Origin: Planobispora rosea
Lineage (GTDB): Bacteria > Actinomycetota > Actinomycetes > Streptosporangiales > Streptosporangiaceae
DNA: 64,000 nt
NCBI RefSeq assembly: GCF_014648175.1
Contig: NZ_BMQP01000019.1
Location: 85,431 to 149,430 of the forward strand
Reading direction: 5' to 3'
The notes under the pieces were generated by a model that saw nothing but the letters and a program-made list of their open reading frames with translations, did not search any database and was not told the DNA's origin. Of the stretch, positions 24,690-33,766 are shown in pieces (position 1 is the stretch's first letter; the number at the start of each line of letters is the position of its first letter). The translations under genes and the position numbers were made by a program.

Positions 24690-26807
24690 ATGAACGACGC
24701 GCCCTCCCCCACCGTCCTGGCCGACCGGTCCGCCTACGCCGAAGCCGTGCAGCTGGCGGTCGACTCCGCGGCCGCCTACTACGGCGACGGCACCTCCCGG
24801 CTCGACGACGACGCCTACGACCGGCTGGTGCGCGGCATCGCCGCCTACGAGGCCGGCCATCCCGGCCACGTGCTGCCGGACTCCCCCACGGGCAAGGTCG
24901 CCGGCGGCGCGGTCGAGGGCGACGTCCCGCACACCACGCCGATGCTCAGCCTGGACAACGTCTTCTCACCCGAGGACCTCGCCCGGTGGGTGGCCGGGCT
25001 GGAGCGCCGCATAGGCCGCGGCGTCACCGCGTGGAGCGTGGAGCCCAAGCTCGACGGCATGGCCATCTCGGCCCGCTACCGGGCCGGCCGCCTGGTCCAG
25101 CTCGTCACGAGAGGCGACGGCGCCGCCGGCGAGGACGTCAGCCACGCCATCGGCACCGTCATCGGCCTGCCCGAGAAGCTCGCCGAGCCGGTCACGGTGG
25201 AGATCCGCGGCGAGGTCATGATGACCGCCGAGCAGTTCGAGGCCGCGTGCGCCAAGCGTCAGGCCCATGACGGCACCACGTTCGCCAACCCCCGCAGCGC
25301 CGCCGCCGGCACCCTGCGGGCCCAGGACCGGCCGTACGTGTGCGAGCTGACCTTCTTCGGCTACGGCGCGCTGCCGCTGCCTCCCGGCGACGCCTCCGAG
25401 CTCGCGACCCGGCTGCGCACCCTGCCGCACAGCCAGATCATGGACCAGGTCGCCGCCTGGGGCGTGGCCACCACCGCCGGCACCCCGGTCGCCGGGATCG
25501 TCGCCACCGCGGTGGAGGAGATCCAGGCCCGCATCGAGCAGATCGCCGCCGCCCGGGCCGGGCTGCCGTTCGGCATCGACGGCATCGTCGTCAAGGCCGA
25601 CCTCGCCACCGACCAGGCCCAGGCCGGGTTCAGCTCGCGGGCGCCGCGCTGGGCGATCGCCTACAAACTCCCGGCCGTCGAGAAGATCACCAAGCTGGTC
25701 GGCGTGGAGTGGGCGGTGGGCCGGACCGGCGTCATCGCCCCGCGCGCCGTACTGGAACCGGTCGAGCTCGACGGCAGCGTCGTCACCTACGCCACACTCC
25801 ACAATCCGGCCGACATCACCCGCCGCGGCCTGATGCTGGGCGACTCGGTAACCGTCTACAAGGCCGGCGACGTCATCCCCCGGATCGAGGCCCCGGTCGT
25901 GCATCTGCGCACCGGGCGCGAGCAGCCGATCGTCTTCCCCGAGGTCTGCCCGAACTGCGGTGACGCCATCGACACCGCACAGGAGCGCTGGCGGTGCGTG
26001 CGGGGGCGGGCCTGCCGCGCGCTGGCCTCCATCGTCTACGCCGCCGGCCGCGACCAGCTCGACATCGAGACCCTGGCCGAATCCCGCATCGTCCAGCTGC
26101 TGGAGGCCGGCCTCATCGCCGACTTCACCGACCTGTTCTTCCTGACCCGCGAGCGGGTCCTCGGCCTGGAGCGCATGGGCGAGGTCAGCACCGGCAAGCT
26201 GCTGGCCGCCATCGAGGCCGCCAAGACCCGGCCGCTCAGCCGGGTGTTCTGCGCGCTCGGCGTGCGCGGCACCGGCCGGTCGATGAGCCGCCGCATCGCC
26301 CGCCACTTCGGCACGATGGAAGCGATCCTGGCGGCCACCGCCGAGGACCTGCAGGCCGTCGAGGGCATCGGCCCGGAGAAGGCGCCGGTGGTGGTCGCCG
26401 AGCTGGCCGAGCTGCGCCCGCTGATCGACAAGCTCGTCGCCGCGGGCGTCAACATGACCGAGCCCGGCGCCGCCCCCGCCCCCGCCGCGTCCGACGGCAA
26501 GGACGGCCAGGGCGGCCAGGGCGGCCAGGGCGGTCAGGGCGCTGAACCGGCCGCCGGGCTGCCGCTGGCCGGCATGTCCGTGGTGGCCACCGGGGCGATG
26601 GGCGGCCCGCTGGCGGAGCTGTCCCGCAACCAGGTCAACGAGCTCATCGAACGCGCCGGCGGCAGGGCCTCGGGCAGCGTCTCGGCCAGGACCGCGCTGC
26701 TGGTCGCCGGCGAGAAGGCGGGCTCGAAGAAGGCCAAGGCCGAGGAGCTGGGCGTGAAGGTCGTCACCTGCGAGGAGTTCGCCGCCCTGGTGGCAGCCTT
26801 CCTGTGA
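24690..26807 (+). CDS. ligA: NAD-dependent DNA ligase, possibly a secondary LigA paralogue
   Basis: 705 residues from ATG 24690, with GAGAGG nine bases upstream. It has all LigA parts. Domain Ia is present, then the adenylation domain with active-site Lys120 in VEPKLDGMAI and RGEVMMT. Next come the OB fold, the Cys4 zinc finger (CPNC...RWRC...RAC), helix-hairpin-helix repeats and a C-terminal BRCT domain. A Gly/Gln-rich linker of repeated GGQ separates HhH and BRCT. The OB/zinc region (KITKLVGVEWAVGRTGVIAPRAVLEPVELDGS) reads differently from the usual actinobacterial LigA. There are no DNA-metabolism neighbours. Several actinomycetes carry a second LigA, and I lean towards that. Confidence 0.9.
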   Translation: MNDAPSPTVLADRSAYAEAVQLAVDSAAAYYGDGTSRLDDDAYDRLVRGIAAYEAGHPGHVLPDSPTGKVAGGAVEGDVPHTTPMLSLDNVFSPEDLARWVAGLERRIGRGVTAWSVEPKLDGMAISARYRAGRLVQLVTRGDGAAGEDVSHAIGTVIGLPEKLAEPVTVEIRGEVMMTAEQFEAACAKRQAHDGTTFANPRSAAAGTLRAQDRPYVCELTFFGYGALPLPPGDASELATRLRTLPHSQIMDQVAAWGVATTAGTPVAGIVATAVEEIQARIEQIAAARAGLPFGIDGIVVKADLATDQAQAGFSSRAPRWAIAYKLPAVEKITKLVGVEWAVGRTGVIAPRAVLEPVELDGSVVTYATLHNPADITRRGLMLGDSVTVYKAGDVIPRIEAPVVHLRTGREQPIVFPEVCPNCGDAIDTAQERWRCVRGRACRALASIVYAAGRDQLDIETLAESRIVQLLEAGLIADFTDLFFLTRERVLGLERMGEVSTGKLLAAIEAAKTRPLSRVFCALGVRGTGRSMSRRIARHFGTMEAILAATAEDLQAVEGIGPEKAPVVVAELAELRPLIDKLVAAGVNMTEPGAAPAPAASDGKDGQGGQGGQGGQGAEPAAGLPLAGMSVVATGAMGGPLAELSRNQVNELIERAGGRASGSVSARTALLVAGEKAGSKKAKAEELGVKVVTCEEFAALVAAFL

Positions 26808-26839
26808 CACCCGGGGTTCCGGGGGCGGCCCGCCGATCT

Positions 26840-28516
26840 TCAGGTGCCGGATCGCGGGCAGGGAAGAGTGAGGGTGAAGGTCGAGCCCTCTCCCGGGACG
26901 CTGCCGGCGGTGAGGGTGCCGCCGTGGGCCTCGGCGATGTCCTTGGCGATGGCCAGTCCCAATCCGATGCCCTGGATGGCCGCCTGGCGGGCGGCGGCGG
27001 TGCGGTAGAAACGGTCGAAGACATGCGGCAGCTCGTCGGCGCTGATCCCCATCCCCGAGTCGCTGACGGCGATCGCCACCGCGTCACCGGAGTGCGAGGC
27101 GTGCACGGTGATCGGGGTCCCGGTCGCGGAGAACTTGCCCGCGTTGGACAACAACGCGCTCACCGCGCGCACCAGCAGGCCGTGGTCGGCATGCAGGGTC
27201 GGCAGGCCGGCGTCGACGCGCGCCCGGACGGGATGTTCGCCGGAACGGGTCTCGGACTCCGCTTTACGCACCGCCTCGGCGATGACCTCCTGCACCGTCG
27301 TCGGAGCGGGAGTGATCTCCCGCGATCTGCCGATGGTGGCGTTGACCGTGAGGACGTCCTCGATCAGTTTCTGCAGCCGCACGGCGTTGTCGGTCACGGC
27401 CCGCATCATCCGGACGCGCCGCTCGGCCGGCAGCGCTTCGTCGTCGGTGGTGGTGAGGATTTCCAGGTAGCCGAGGATGCCCGCCAGCGGGGTGCTCAGC
27501 TCGTAGCCGATGGTGTCGATGAACACGCTCTTGGCGTGGTCCAGCTCCTCCAGGCGCGCCACGGTGGCCTGTTCCTGGGTGTAGGCCTGGCGCAGAGCCT
27601 GTTCGGCGCGGCGGCGGTCGGTGATGTCGTGCAGGAAGGCGTTGAAGGTCCAGACCCCGGCTTCCCGGGTGGCCCAGATGACCGTCTCGACCGGGAACTC
27701 GCTGCCGTCAGCGCGGATCGCGGCCACCTGCAGTCTGCGTCCCAGCGTCGACGATCGGCCGGTGGCCAGGAAGTTCTCCCGCTCCTGCCGGTAGAGGGCC
27801 CGATAGCGGACCGGCACGATCGTATGGCTCATGATCCTGCCGAGGGCCTCCCGGCGCGACAGTCCGAACATGCGCTCGGCGGCGGCGTTCCAGCCGATGA
27901 TGCGTTCATCGGCATCGGTGGAGACGAATGCCTCGACCGAGGTTTCGATCACCTGCTCCAGCTGGCGTCTGACGGTCCGTGTCTCCTGGCGGGCGAGCCA
28001 GTGCTCGGCCATCCGGCCCATCTGGCGGCTCAGGCTGGCGAGGATCCGCAGCAGCGGCTCATCCGGGGCGAGCACCTCGGGACAGAAGAACTCCAGCACC
28101 ACGGCCACGCCGTCACCGGTCGTCACCGGCACCGTCAGCGCCGCTCTGGCCTCCACCGCCGCGTCGTCATGGACATGCGCGAACAGCGGGTCGCCGGTGA
28201 GGTCGCGCGACCACAGCGGCCTGCCGGCGGCGACGGCCTGACCGGCGGCGCCGGTTCCCACCGGCAGGCTGGCCTGTGCCGTGGCCTCGCGCAGGTGCGG
28301 GAAGTGTTCGATGGATCCCGCCCAGACGCCGGAGGAGACGAGCGCGCCCTCGGGACCGTCGGGTACCCACAGATGGCCCAGCGGCCAGCCGATCATCTTC
28401 CGCACCGCGTGCAGCATCGCCTGGGCCGCTGAGCGCGGATCCTCGGTGATATCGAAGATCGCGGTGATGTCCTCCAGCAACGTCACCAGCGATTCTTCCC
28501 GCTCCTGGTCCGGCAT
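26840..28516 (-). CDS. GAF-PAS histidine-kinase-like protein with Tyr at the phosphoacceptor
   Basis: 558 residues from ATG 28516, with a GAGG ribosome site. The order is a GAF domain (residues about 20-175), a PAS domain (about 190-320: ETSVEAFVSTDADERIIGWNAAAERMFG), a short coiled coil, HisKA-like helices and a complete HATPase_c. Four ATPase boxes are intact: LLSNAGKFS, DSGMGIS, FDRFYR and GIGLGLAIAK. The H-box reads IGYELSTPL where SHELRTPL is expected, so the His is Tyr338 (codon TAC). It has no membrane segment and no adjacent response regulator. It may be an inactive or differently acting kinase, or a phosphatase/sensor partner. Confidence 0.9.
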   Translation of the reverse strand: MPDQEREESLVTLLEDITAIFDITEDPRSAAQAMLHAVRKMIGWPLGHLWVPDGPEGALVSSGVWAGSIEHFPHLREATAQASLPVGTGAAGQAVAAGRPLWSRDLTGDPLFAHVHDDAAVEARAALTVPVTTGDGVAVVLEFFCPEVLAPDEPLLRILASLSRQMGRMAEHWLARQETRTVRRQLEQVIETSVEAFVSTDADERIIGWNAAAERMFGLSRREALGRIMSHTIVPVRYRALYRQERENFLATGRSSTLGRRLQVAAIRADGSEFPVETVIWATREAGVWTFNAFLHDITDRRRAEQALRQAYTQEQATVARLEELDHAKSVFIDTIGYELSTPLAGILGYLEILTTTDDEALPAERRVRMMRAVTDNAVRLQKLIEDVLTVNATIGRSREITPAPTTVQEVIAEAVRKAESETRSGEHPVRARVDAGLPTLHADHGLLVRAVSALLSNAGKFSATGTPITVHASHSGDAVAIAVSDSGMGISADELPHVFDRFYRTAAARQAAIQGIGLGLAIAKDIAEAHGGTLTAGSVPGEGSTFTLTLPCPRSGT

Positions 28517-28736
28517 GTGGTTCCTCGCCCCCGTCGGCCCCGGCGTCCGCCGTCGGCCGTTGACAACTGTTGTCCTACCCCGCATGACCGCAGGCAGCGC
28601 CACCCGCCGGGTCGCTCCGCTGTTCCTGTCCGGCCACGAGTCGCCGGGCCGCGTAGGCGCCGTTCCGGGAGGCGGCGGGTTGGCGGGAACGCGTTGGTGC
28701 AGTGCCGGGAGCGCGTTGGTCCAGTGCCGCGAGCTC

Positions 28737-29624
28737 TCAGTTCCGGACGAAGCGCACGATTTCGTGGCCGAGGCGCTCGCCTGCGTCCTCCTGCAGGAAG
28801 TGGCCGGCGCCCTCCAGCACCGGGTGGTCGATCCCCTGCGCGCCCGGCACGAGACTCTGGAACACCCCCGCCATGGGGCCGGTGATCGGGTCACGGTCGC
28901 TGAAGGCGACCAGGAAGGGCTTGCTCCAGGTGCGCAGGGCCTCCCAGGCCTCGCGGTTCGGCTGGGCCTCGACGTCGTCCGGCTCGGCGGGGACCAGGCC
29001 GGGCATGGCCCGGGGACCCGCCTTGTAGGTGTCGTCGGGGAAGGGCGCGTCGTAGGCGGCCAGCACCTCGGGTGGCAGCGTGCTCGTGCAGCCGGCCTGG
29101 ATGCCGCGCGGCACGTCGAACGTCGCGCCCGCGTGGCGCACGGCCTCGCGGAAACGCAGCCAGGTCTGCGGCATCGGGAAGTCACCGGTCGGCAGGCCGG
29201 TGTTGGCGGCCACGATCCGCGCGTAGCGGCCGGGGTCGGCCACGGCCAGGCGCAGGCCGATGAGGCCGCCCCAGTCCTGGCCGACGAGCGTGACGTCCTT
29301 GAGGCCGAGGGCGTCGACGAACGCGGCCGTCCAGGCGATGTGGCGGGCGTAGGTGTGGTCGGCGACCGCGGCCGGTTTGTCGGAGCGGCCGAAGCCGATC
29401 ATGTCGGGGGCCACGGCGCGGCAGCCGCCGTCCACCAGCACCCGGATGACGTGCCGGTACAGGAACGACCACGACGGCTCACCGTGCAGAAGCAGCACGA
29501 CGGGGCCCTCGCCCTCGTCGACGCAGGCCATACGCGGGCCGTCGGGAAGATCGACGTAGCGCGGCGGGTAGGGGAAGTCGGGCAGGGCGGCGAAGCGCTC
29601 GTCGGGAGTGCGCAGCAGATCCAT
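28737..29624 (-). CDS. Haloalkane dehalogenase (HLD-I-like)
   Basis: 295 residues from ATG 29624. The N-terminus DLLRTPDERFAALPDFPY is typical of DhmA/DhlA-type enzymes and fixes the start, although no ribosome site is visible. It is an alpha/beta hydrolase with HGEPSWSFLYR, nucleophile Asp117 with adjacent Trp118 in VGQDWGG, acid Asp in FSDRDP, and His275 in GAGHFLQED. It cleaves carbon-halogen bonds hydrolytically. Related epoxide hydrolases share the fold, but the HGEPSW and QDWGG motifs favour dehalogenation. It lies 159 bases beyond the end of the NRPS operon on the same strand and need not belong to it. Confidence 0.88.
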   Translation of the reverse strand: MDLLRTPDERFAALPDFPYPPRYVDLPDGPRMACVDEGEGPVVLLLHGEPSWSFLYRHVIRVLVDGGCRAVAPDMIGFGRSDKPAAVADHTYARHIAWTAAFVDALGLKDVTLVGQDWGGLIGLRLAVADPGRYARIVAANTGLPTGDFPMPQTWLRFREAVRHAGATFDVPRGIQAGCTSTLPPEVLAAYDAPFPDDTYKAGPRAMPGLVPAEPDDVEAQPNREAWEALRTWSKPFLVAFSDRDPITGPMAGVFQSLVPGAQGIDHPVLEGAGHFLQEDAGERLGHEIVRFVRN

Positions 29625-29783
29625 ACGCGCATGCGTACCAGAACATCTGTCTGCGAGCCACCGCGAGGGCCCTCGAACGAGGCGCACCGGCGCCCCCTCC
29701 CGCGGATGGCCGTGGACGAGCCGGCCGCGGCCGATCGGCGGGGGCCCCGGGGGACCGGCTCACCCACCGCGAACCGCCGTGGA

Positions 29784-30662
29784 TCACTTCGTACGGTTGT
29801 CCTTCCAGCGGAAGGTGAGCAGGCAGAGGACCAGGCCTCCGACGGTCCAGGCGGCGAGGACGAGGGCGACCCTGCCGAGTTCGTAGTCGCCGGTGAGCTC
29901 CAGGACGGCGGCCTCCTCGCCGAGGAAGACCGAGCGCATGCCCTGACAGAGCCACTTGAGGGGGAAGACGGCCGAGAGGTTGAGCAGCCAGTCGGGCAGG
30001 TCGGTGTGCGGGATGAACGCCCCGGAGACGAACTGCAGCACCACGAACGGCAGCGTGATGACGGCGGTCGCGCTGCGCGCCGAGCGGGGCACGCTGCTGG
30101 CGGCGATGCCGAGCATCGTCATGGAGGCCAGGCCCAGGACGAAGACCCAGACGAAGGTCAGCCACGGGCCGATCGCGGAGGGCAGCTCCAGGTCGAAGAA
30201 GGCGACACCGATGCCGAGCAGGATGGCGATCTGGATGACGGCCACGATGAACACGCTGCCCACCTTGCCGATGAAGTACGCGCTCGGCGGCATCGGGGTG
30301 GCGACCAGCCGCCGCAGGCCCCCCAGGTCACGCTCGACGGCGATCGAGATGCCGAGGTTCTGGAAGCTGACGGCCATGATGCCGGTGCCGATCAGCCCGG
30401 CCGCGTAGACCTGGGAGACCGTCACGTCGAGCCCGCGGTACCGGGTGGTGAAGATCGAGGCCAGGATGACCAGCATCACGACGGCGATGGAGAAGACGAA
30501 GGCGATCTGGTCCTTCTCGCGGAAGAACATCCGCGTCTCCAGACCGGTGCGCACCAGCCCGAGCCGCAGGGCGCGGCCCGGTTCGGCGCGGGCGAACCGG
30601 TCGGGCGCGGGTCGCGGCGGTCGCTCCTCCGTCACGGAGGGCAGGGTGACGCGTTCACTCAT
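29784..30662 (-). CDS. ABC-2 type exporter permease
   Basis: 292 residues starting at ATG 30662, overlapping the ATPase stop by eight bases. It is an ABC-2/DrrB-type permease with a polar N-terminus and six membrane segments (for example IAFVFSIAVVMLVILASIF, VGSVFIVAVIQIAILLGIGVAF). It also has the conserved PLKWLCQGMRSVFLG motif before the last segment. It is the last gene of the NRPS operon. With its ATPase it most likely exports the peptide product or confers self-resistance. No clear terminator follows in the next 159 bases. Confidence 0.92.
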   Translation of the reverse strand: MSERVTLPSVTEERPPRPAPDRFARAEPGRALRLGLVRTGLETRMFFREKDQIAFVFSIAVVMLVILASIFTTRYRGLDVTVSQVYAAGLIGTGIMAVSFQNLGISIAVERDLGGLRRLVATPMPPSAYFIGKVGSVFIVAVIQIAILLGIGVAFFDLELPSAIGPWLTFVWVFVLGLASMTMLGIAASSVPRSARSATAVITLPFVVLQFVSGAFIPHTDLPDWLLNLSAVFPLKWLCQGMRSVFLGEEAAVLELTGDYELGRVALVLAAWTVGGLVLCLLTFRWKDNRTK

Positions 30663-31500
30663 CGTCGGCTCCGATCAGCTTCAGGTAGACGTCTTCGAGG
30701 GTGGGCCGGGTGACGGTGAGCCCGGCGACCTCCCCCGACTCCGCGTACAGGTCGGCGACGGCCTTGGCCGGGGTGTCGGTCTCGATCGTGTGCAGGCCGT
30801 CCTCGCCCACCCACTGGACGGTGCTGACCGCGGTGGCCCGGCCGCCGAGCGTCTTGGGCGAGCCCTCAGCGACGATCTTCCCTCGGGCGATGACGGCGAT
30901 CCGTCCGGCGAGCGTCTCGACCTCGTCCAGGTAGTGGCTGGTGAGCAGGATCGTGGTCCCCTCGGCGGCGAGTCCGCGGATGAGGTCGGCGAACCTGCGC
31001 CGGGCCTCGGGGTCGAGGCCCGTGGTCGGCTCGTCGAGGAACAGCAGGTCGGGATCTCCGATGATGCCGAGCGCGACGTCGAGCCTGCGCCGCTGGCCGC
31101 CGGACAGGGCGTGTACCCGCTTGCCCGCCTGCTCGGTCAGCTCGACCTGCTCCATGACCCGGCCGGGGTCGCGCGGGTGCCGGTAGTAGCGGGCGAAGTT
31201 CCCGATGATTTCGGCGACGGTCAGCTCGGGGGTGTCGGCGGTGCTCTGCCACACGACGCCGATCCGGTCCCGCCACGAGTTGGGCGCCTTCCCGGGGTCC
31301 ATGCCGAGCACGTCGACCTCGCCCGAGTCGCGGGCGCGGTAGCCCTCCAGGATCTCCACGGTCGTCGTCTTGCCGGCGCCGTTCGGTCCCAGCAGACCGA
31401 ACACCTCGCCCTGCTGGATGTCCAGGTCGATGCCGTCGACGGCGACGACGCCGCCGTAGCGTTTGCGCAGTCCTCTCACCCGCACAGCCGTCACGATCAT
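30655..31500 (-). CDS. ABC exporter ATPase (DrrA-like)
   Basis: 281 residues from ATG 31500, sharing ATGA with the stop of the amidohydrolase gene. Walker A is LLGPNGAGKTTTVEIL, signature ALSGGQRRRLDVALG, Walker B LLFLDEPTTGLDP, and switch His in LTSHYLDE. A C-terminal regulatory domain follows (VGEDGLHTIETDTPAKAVADLYA), ending in TRPTLEDVYLKL, a usual ending of DrrA-type subunits. It partners the overlapping permease. Placement at the end of the biosynthetic operon implies export or immunity tied to peptide production. Confidence 0.94.
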   Translation of the reverse strand: MIVTAVRVRGLRKRYGGVVAVDGIDLDIQQGEVFGLLGPNGAGKTTTVEILEGYRARDSGEVDVLGMDPGKAPNSWRDRIGVVWQSTADTPELTVAEIIGNFARYYRHPRDPGRVMEQVELTEQAGKRVHALSGGQRRRLDVALGIIGDPDLLFLDEPTTGLDPEARRRFADLIRGLAAEGTTILLTSHYLDEVETLAGRIAVIARGKIVAEGSPKTLGGRATAVSTVQWVGEDGLHTIETDTPAKAVADLYAESGEVAGLTVTRPTLEDVYLKLIGADDE

Positions 31501-32780
31501 TCTCCTCTCGCCAGGTCGGATGTCACGAGCCGCGTGCTTCTGCCGTACCACCAGGCGACCACCGTGTCGAGCAGCGCCTGGCACCCCAGGACGAGCTGGC
31601 GGTCGGGGGTGTGCTCGGCCGGGGCGTGGCTGACCCCGCCCGTGCTCGGCACGAAGAGCATGGCGGTGGGGACGTGCCTGCTGAGCACCCCGGCGTCGTG
31701 GCCGGCGAAGCTCACCAGGTTCGTCACCGGTACGCCGAGGCCGCGGCACGCACTGTCGAGCAGCCCGCACAGCCCCGGATCGAACCGGGACTCCGGCTTG
31801 CGCGACAGCGGCGTCACGGCGGCCGCGCACCGCTCGTCCCGCGCGACGGCCCCGGCGTGCCCGATCAGTCGTGCGGCGGCCAGGTCGAGGGCGGCACGGG
31901 TGGCCGCGCGGAACTCGACGACCAGGCGCGCCTCGCCGGGCACGACGTTCGGGGCGCCGGGCAGCACGTCGACGCAGCCCACGTTGGCCACCATGCCGGG
32001 ATCGGTCGCGGCGGCGATGTCCCGGACGGCGACCAGGACGCGGGCGGCGGCCCGGGCGGCGTCGGCGCGCCGGGCCATCGGAGTCGTGCCCGCGTGGTTG
32101 GTCTCACCGGTGAGGACGACGGCGTGCCGGTCGATGCCGACGATGCCGTCGACCACGGCCAGGTCGATCCCGGCCTGCTCCATCCGGGGGCCCTGCTCGA
32201 TGTGCGGTTCGAGGAAGGCGGCGACGTCGGTGATGTGGTCACCGGCGCAGAACGCGGTGGAGCCGACGAGTCCCCCCTCGGAGGTGGGGGAGGCGCCCTC
32301 CTCGTCCCAGAAGCTGACGATCTCCAGTGCGCGGGCGGCCGGGTGGTCGTTCTCGCGCAGGGTGCGCAGCGCTTCCAGCGCGGCCAGCACGCCGTACGCG
32401 CCGTCGAGGCGGCCCCCGCCGGGGACGGTGTCGGTGTGCGACCCGGCGAGCAGCCACGGGCCCGTGCCGCCGGGGGCCCGACCGAAGACGTTGCCGACGG
32501 TGTCGCGCCAGGTGAAGCAGCCCGCCCCGGCGATGCGCGCGCCCAGCCAGTCGCGGGCGGCCAGGTCGGCGGGCGATCCGGCCACCCGGTCGACGCCGCC
32601 GTCCGGCCGGGCGCCGATCGCCGCCAGCCGCGCGATGTCGGCGAGCAGCCGTTCGCCGCGCACGGCCATGCCGGGACCGGCACGGCCGTCGGGGCGGTCG
32701 TCGGGGCGGACCTCGGGGTGGGCCTCGAGGTGGGCCTCGGGGCGGACCTCGGGGCGGCCGGCGCCGCCCGCGGTCACCAC
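31497..32780 (-). CDS. M20 hydantoinase/carbamoylase-family amidohydrolase
   Basis: 427 residues from GTG 32780, overlapping the carbamoyltransferase stop by seven bases with a GGGAGGTG ribosome site. It is a dinuclear-metal peptidase fold of the N-carbamoyl-amino-acid hydrolase/allantoate amidohydrolase group: SHTDTVPGGGRLDGAYG, the catalytic DEEGA, EPHIEQGP, ETNHAGTTPM and GVSHAPAEHT. The first 37 residues are a repetitive Pro/Glu/Arg/His extension; ATG 32669 is a plausible alternative start. The family hydrolyses carbamoyl or ureido groups or related amides. Beside a carbamoyltransferase inside an NRPS operon, it may trim or process a ureido intermediate. Confidence 0.9.
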   Translation of the reverse strand: MVTAGGAGRPEVRPEAHLEAHPEVRPDDRPDGRAGPGMAVRGERLLADIARLAAIGARPDGGVDRVAGSPADLAARDWLGARIAGAGCFTWRDTVGNVFGRAPGGTGPWLLAGSHTDTVPGGGRLDGAYGVLAALEALRTLRENDHPAARALEIVSFWDEEGASPTSEGGLVGSTAFCAGDHITDVAAFLEPHIEQGPRMEQAGIDLAVVDGIVGIDRHAVVLTGETNHAGTTPMARRADAARAAARVLVAVRDIAAATDPGMVANVGCVDVLPGAPNVVPGEARLVVEFRAATRAALDLAAARLIGHAGAVARDERCAAAVTPLSRKPESRFDPGLCGLLDSACRGLGVPVTNLVSFAGHDAGVLSRHVPTAMLFVPSTGGVSHAPAEHTPDRQLVLGCQALLDTVVAWWYGRSTRLVTSDLARGE

Positions 32781-33766
32781 CGGTCACCTCCCGCCGCCCG
32801 CTCCAGCACGGCCATGGCGCTGTACAGCTTGTTCTCCGCCTGCTCGAAGGCGACGCTGCGGGGACCGTCCAGCACCCCGGCGGTCACCTCCTCGCCCCTG
32901 TGGGCCGGCAGGTCGTGCAGGAAGAGGGCGTCCGGATAGCGGTCCATCAGCGTCTCGTTCACCTGGAAGGGCGCGAATGCCGCACGCCAGTCGGGGTCGG
33001 GCTTGGTGGTCCCGGTGGTCTGCCAGCGGGTGGTGTAGACGGCGTCGACCCGCTGCGGGAGCTGGGCCATGTCGTGCCGTTCGACGAGCAGGGCTCCGCT
33101 GGCGGCGCCGTACTCCTTGGCCTTGAGCGCGGTGGCGGGCGGCAGACCGTAGCCGGGGGGTGTGCGCAGGTGCAGCTCGGTACCCGGGTAGCGGGTGAGC
33201 GCGAGGGACAGCGCGGTGGCGGTGTTGTTGCCCTCGCCGACGTACAGGACGCGCAGGCCCGGGAGCGCGCCGAACCTGGCGCGCAGGGTGGTGAGGTCGG
33301 CGAGGGCCTGGGTGGGATGCTCCTCGGCGCTCATCGCGTTGACGACCGCCATCCGCCGCTGCGCGGCCAGCGCCGCCATCTCGGCGACGGGCCCGGCCGT
33401 CCGGACGACGAGGACGTCCAGCATGCCGCTGAGCACGCGGCCGGTGTCCTCGATCGTCTCGCCGGTGTTCAGCTGCAGGTCCCCGGGCCCGTAGGCGATC
33501 AGGCCGGCGCCGAGCCGGAGGGCGGCGCTGGAGAACGCCGTCCGGGTCCGGGTCGAGGTGCGGGTGAAGTAGACACCCGCGACCCGGCCGCGCAGGATGC
33601 CGGCGAGCGCCGGGTCACCGGCCCTCACCTCGGCGGCGATGGCGCAGCCGCGCTCCACGAGGCGGTCGAGGTCGGCGGCGGTGAGATCGGCGAGGGTCAG
33701 CAGGTGCCGGGCGGTCCCGGAATGGTGCCGCCCGGCACCCGCCGGGACACCGTCAGTGGACGTCAT
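32774..33766 (-). CDS. Ornithine carbamoyltransferase-like enzyme of the NRPS pathway
   Basis: 330 residues from ATG 33766, overlapping the NRPS-5 stop by 14 bases. It has both domains of the OTC/ATC family. Carbamoyl-phosphate binding uses STRTRTAF (71-78) and EHPTQALADL (His150). The second-substrate motif reads HDLPAHRG (284-291) instead of the HCLP of ornithine carbamoyltransferase, and the usual SMG loop region is YTTRWQTTGTTK. The amine substrate is therefore probably not ornithine. VioL/CmnL of tuberactinomycin pathways are family precedents that carbamoylate a diaminopropionate unit. Here too a free diamino acid or a carrier- or peptide-bound amine may receive the carbamoyl group. Confidence 0.9.
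   Translation of the reverse strand: MTSTDGVPAGAGRHHSGTARHLLTLADLTAADLDRLVERGCAIAAEVRAGDPALAGILRGRVAGVYFTRTSTRTRTAFSSAALRLGAGLIAYGPGDLQLNTGETIEDTGRVLSGMLDVLVVRTAGPVAEMAALAAQRRMAVVNAMSAEEHPTQALADLTTLRARFGALPGLRVLYVGEGNNTATALSLALTRYPGTELHLRTPPGYGLPPATALKAKEYGAASGALLVERHDMAQLPQRVDAVYTTRWQTTGTTKPDPDWRAAFAPFQVNETLMDRYPDALFLHDLPAHRGEEVTAGVLDGPRSVAFEQAENKLYSAMAVLERAAGGDRW

Noticed and set aside
29625..29783. Terminator after the NRPS operon
   Set aside because: Several short GC palindromes are present but none forms a convincing long stem comparable with the other hairpins in this window.
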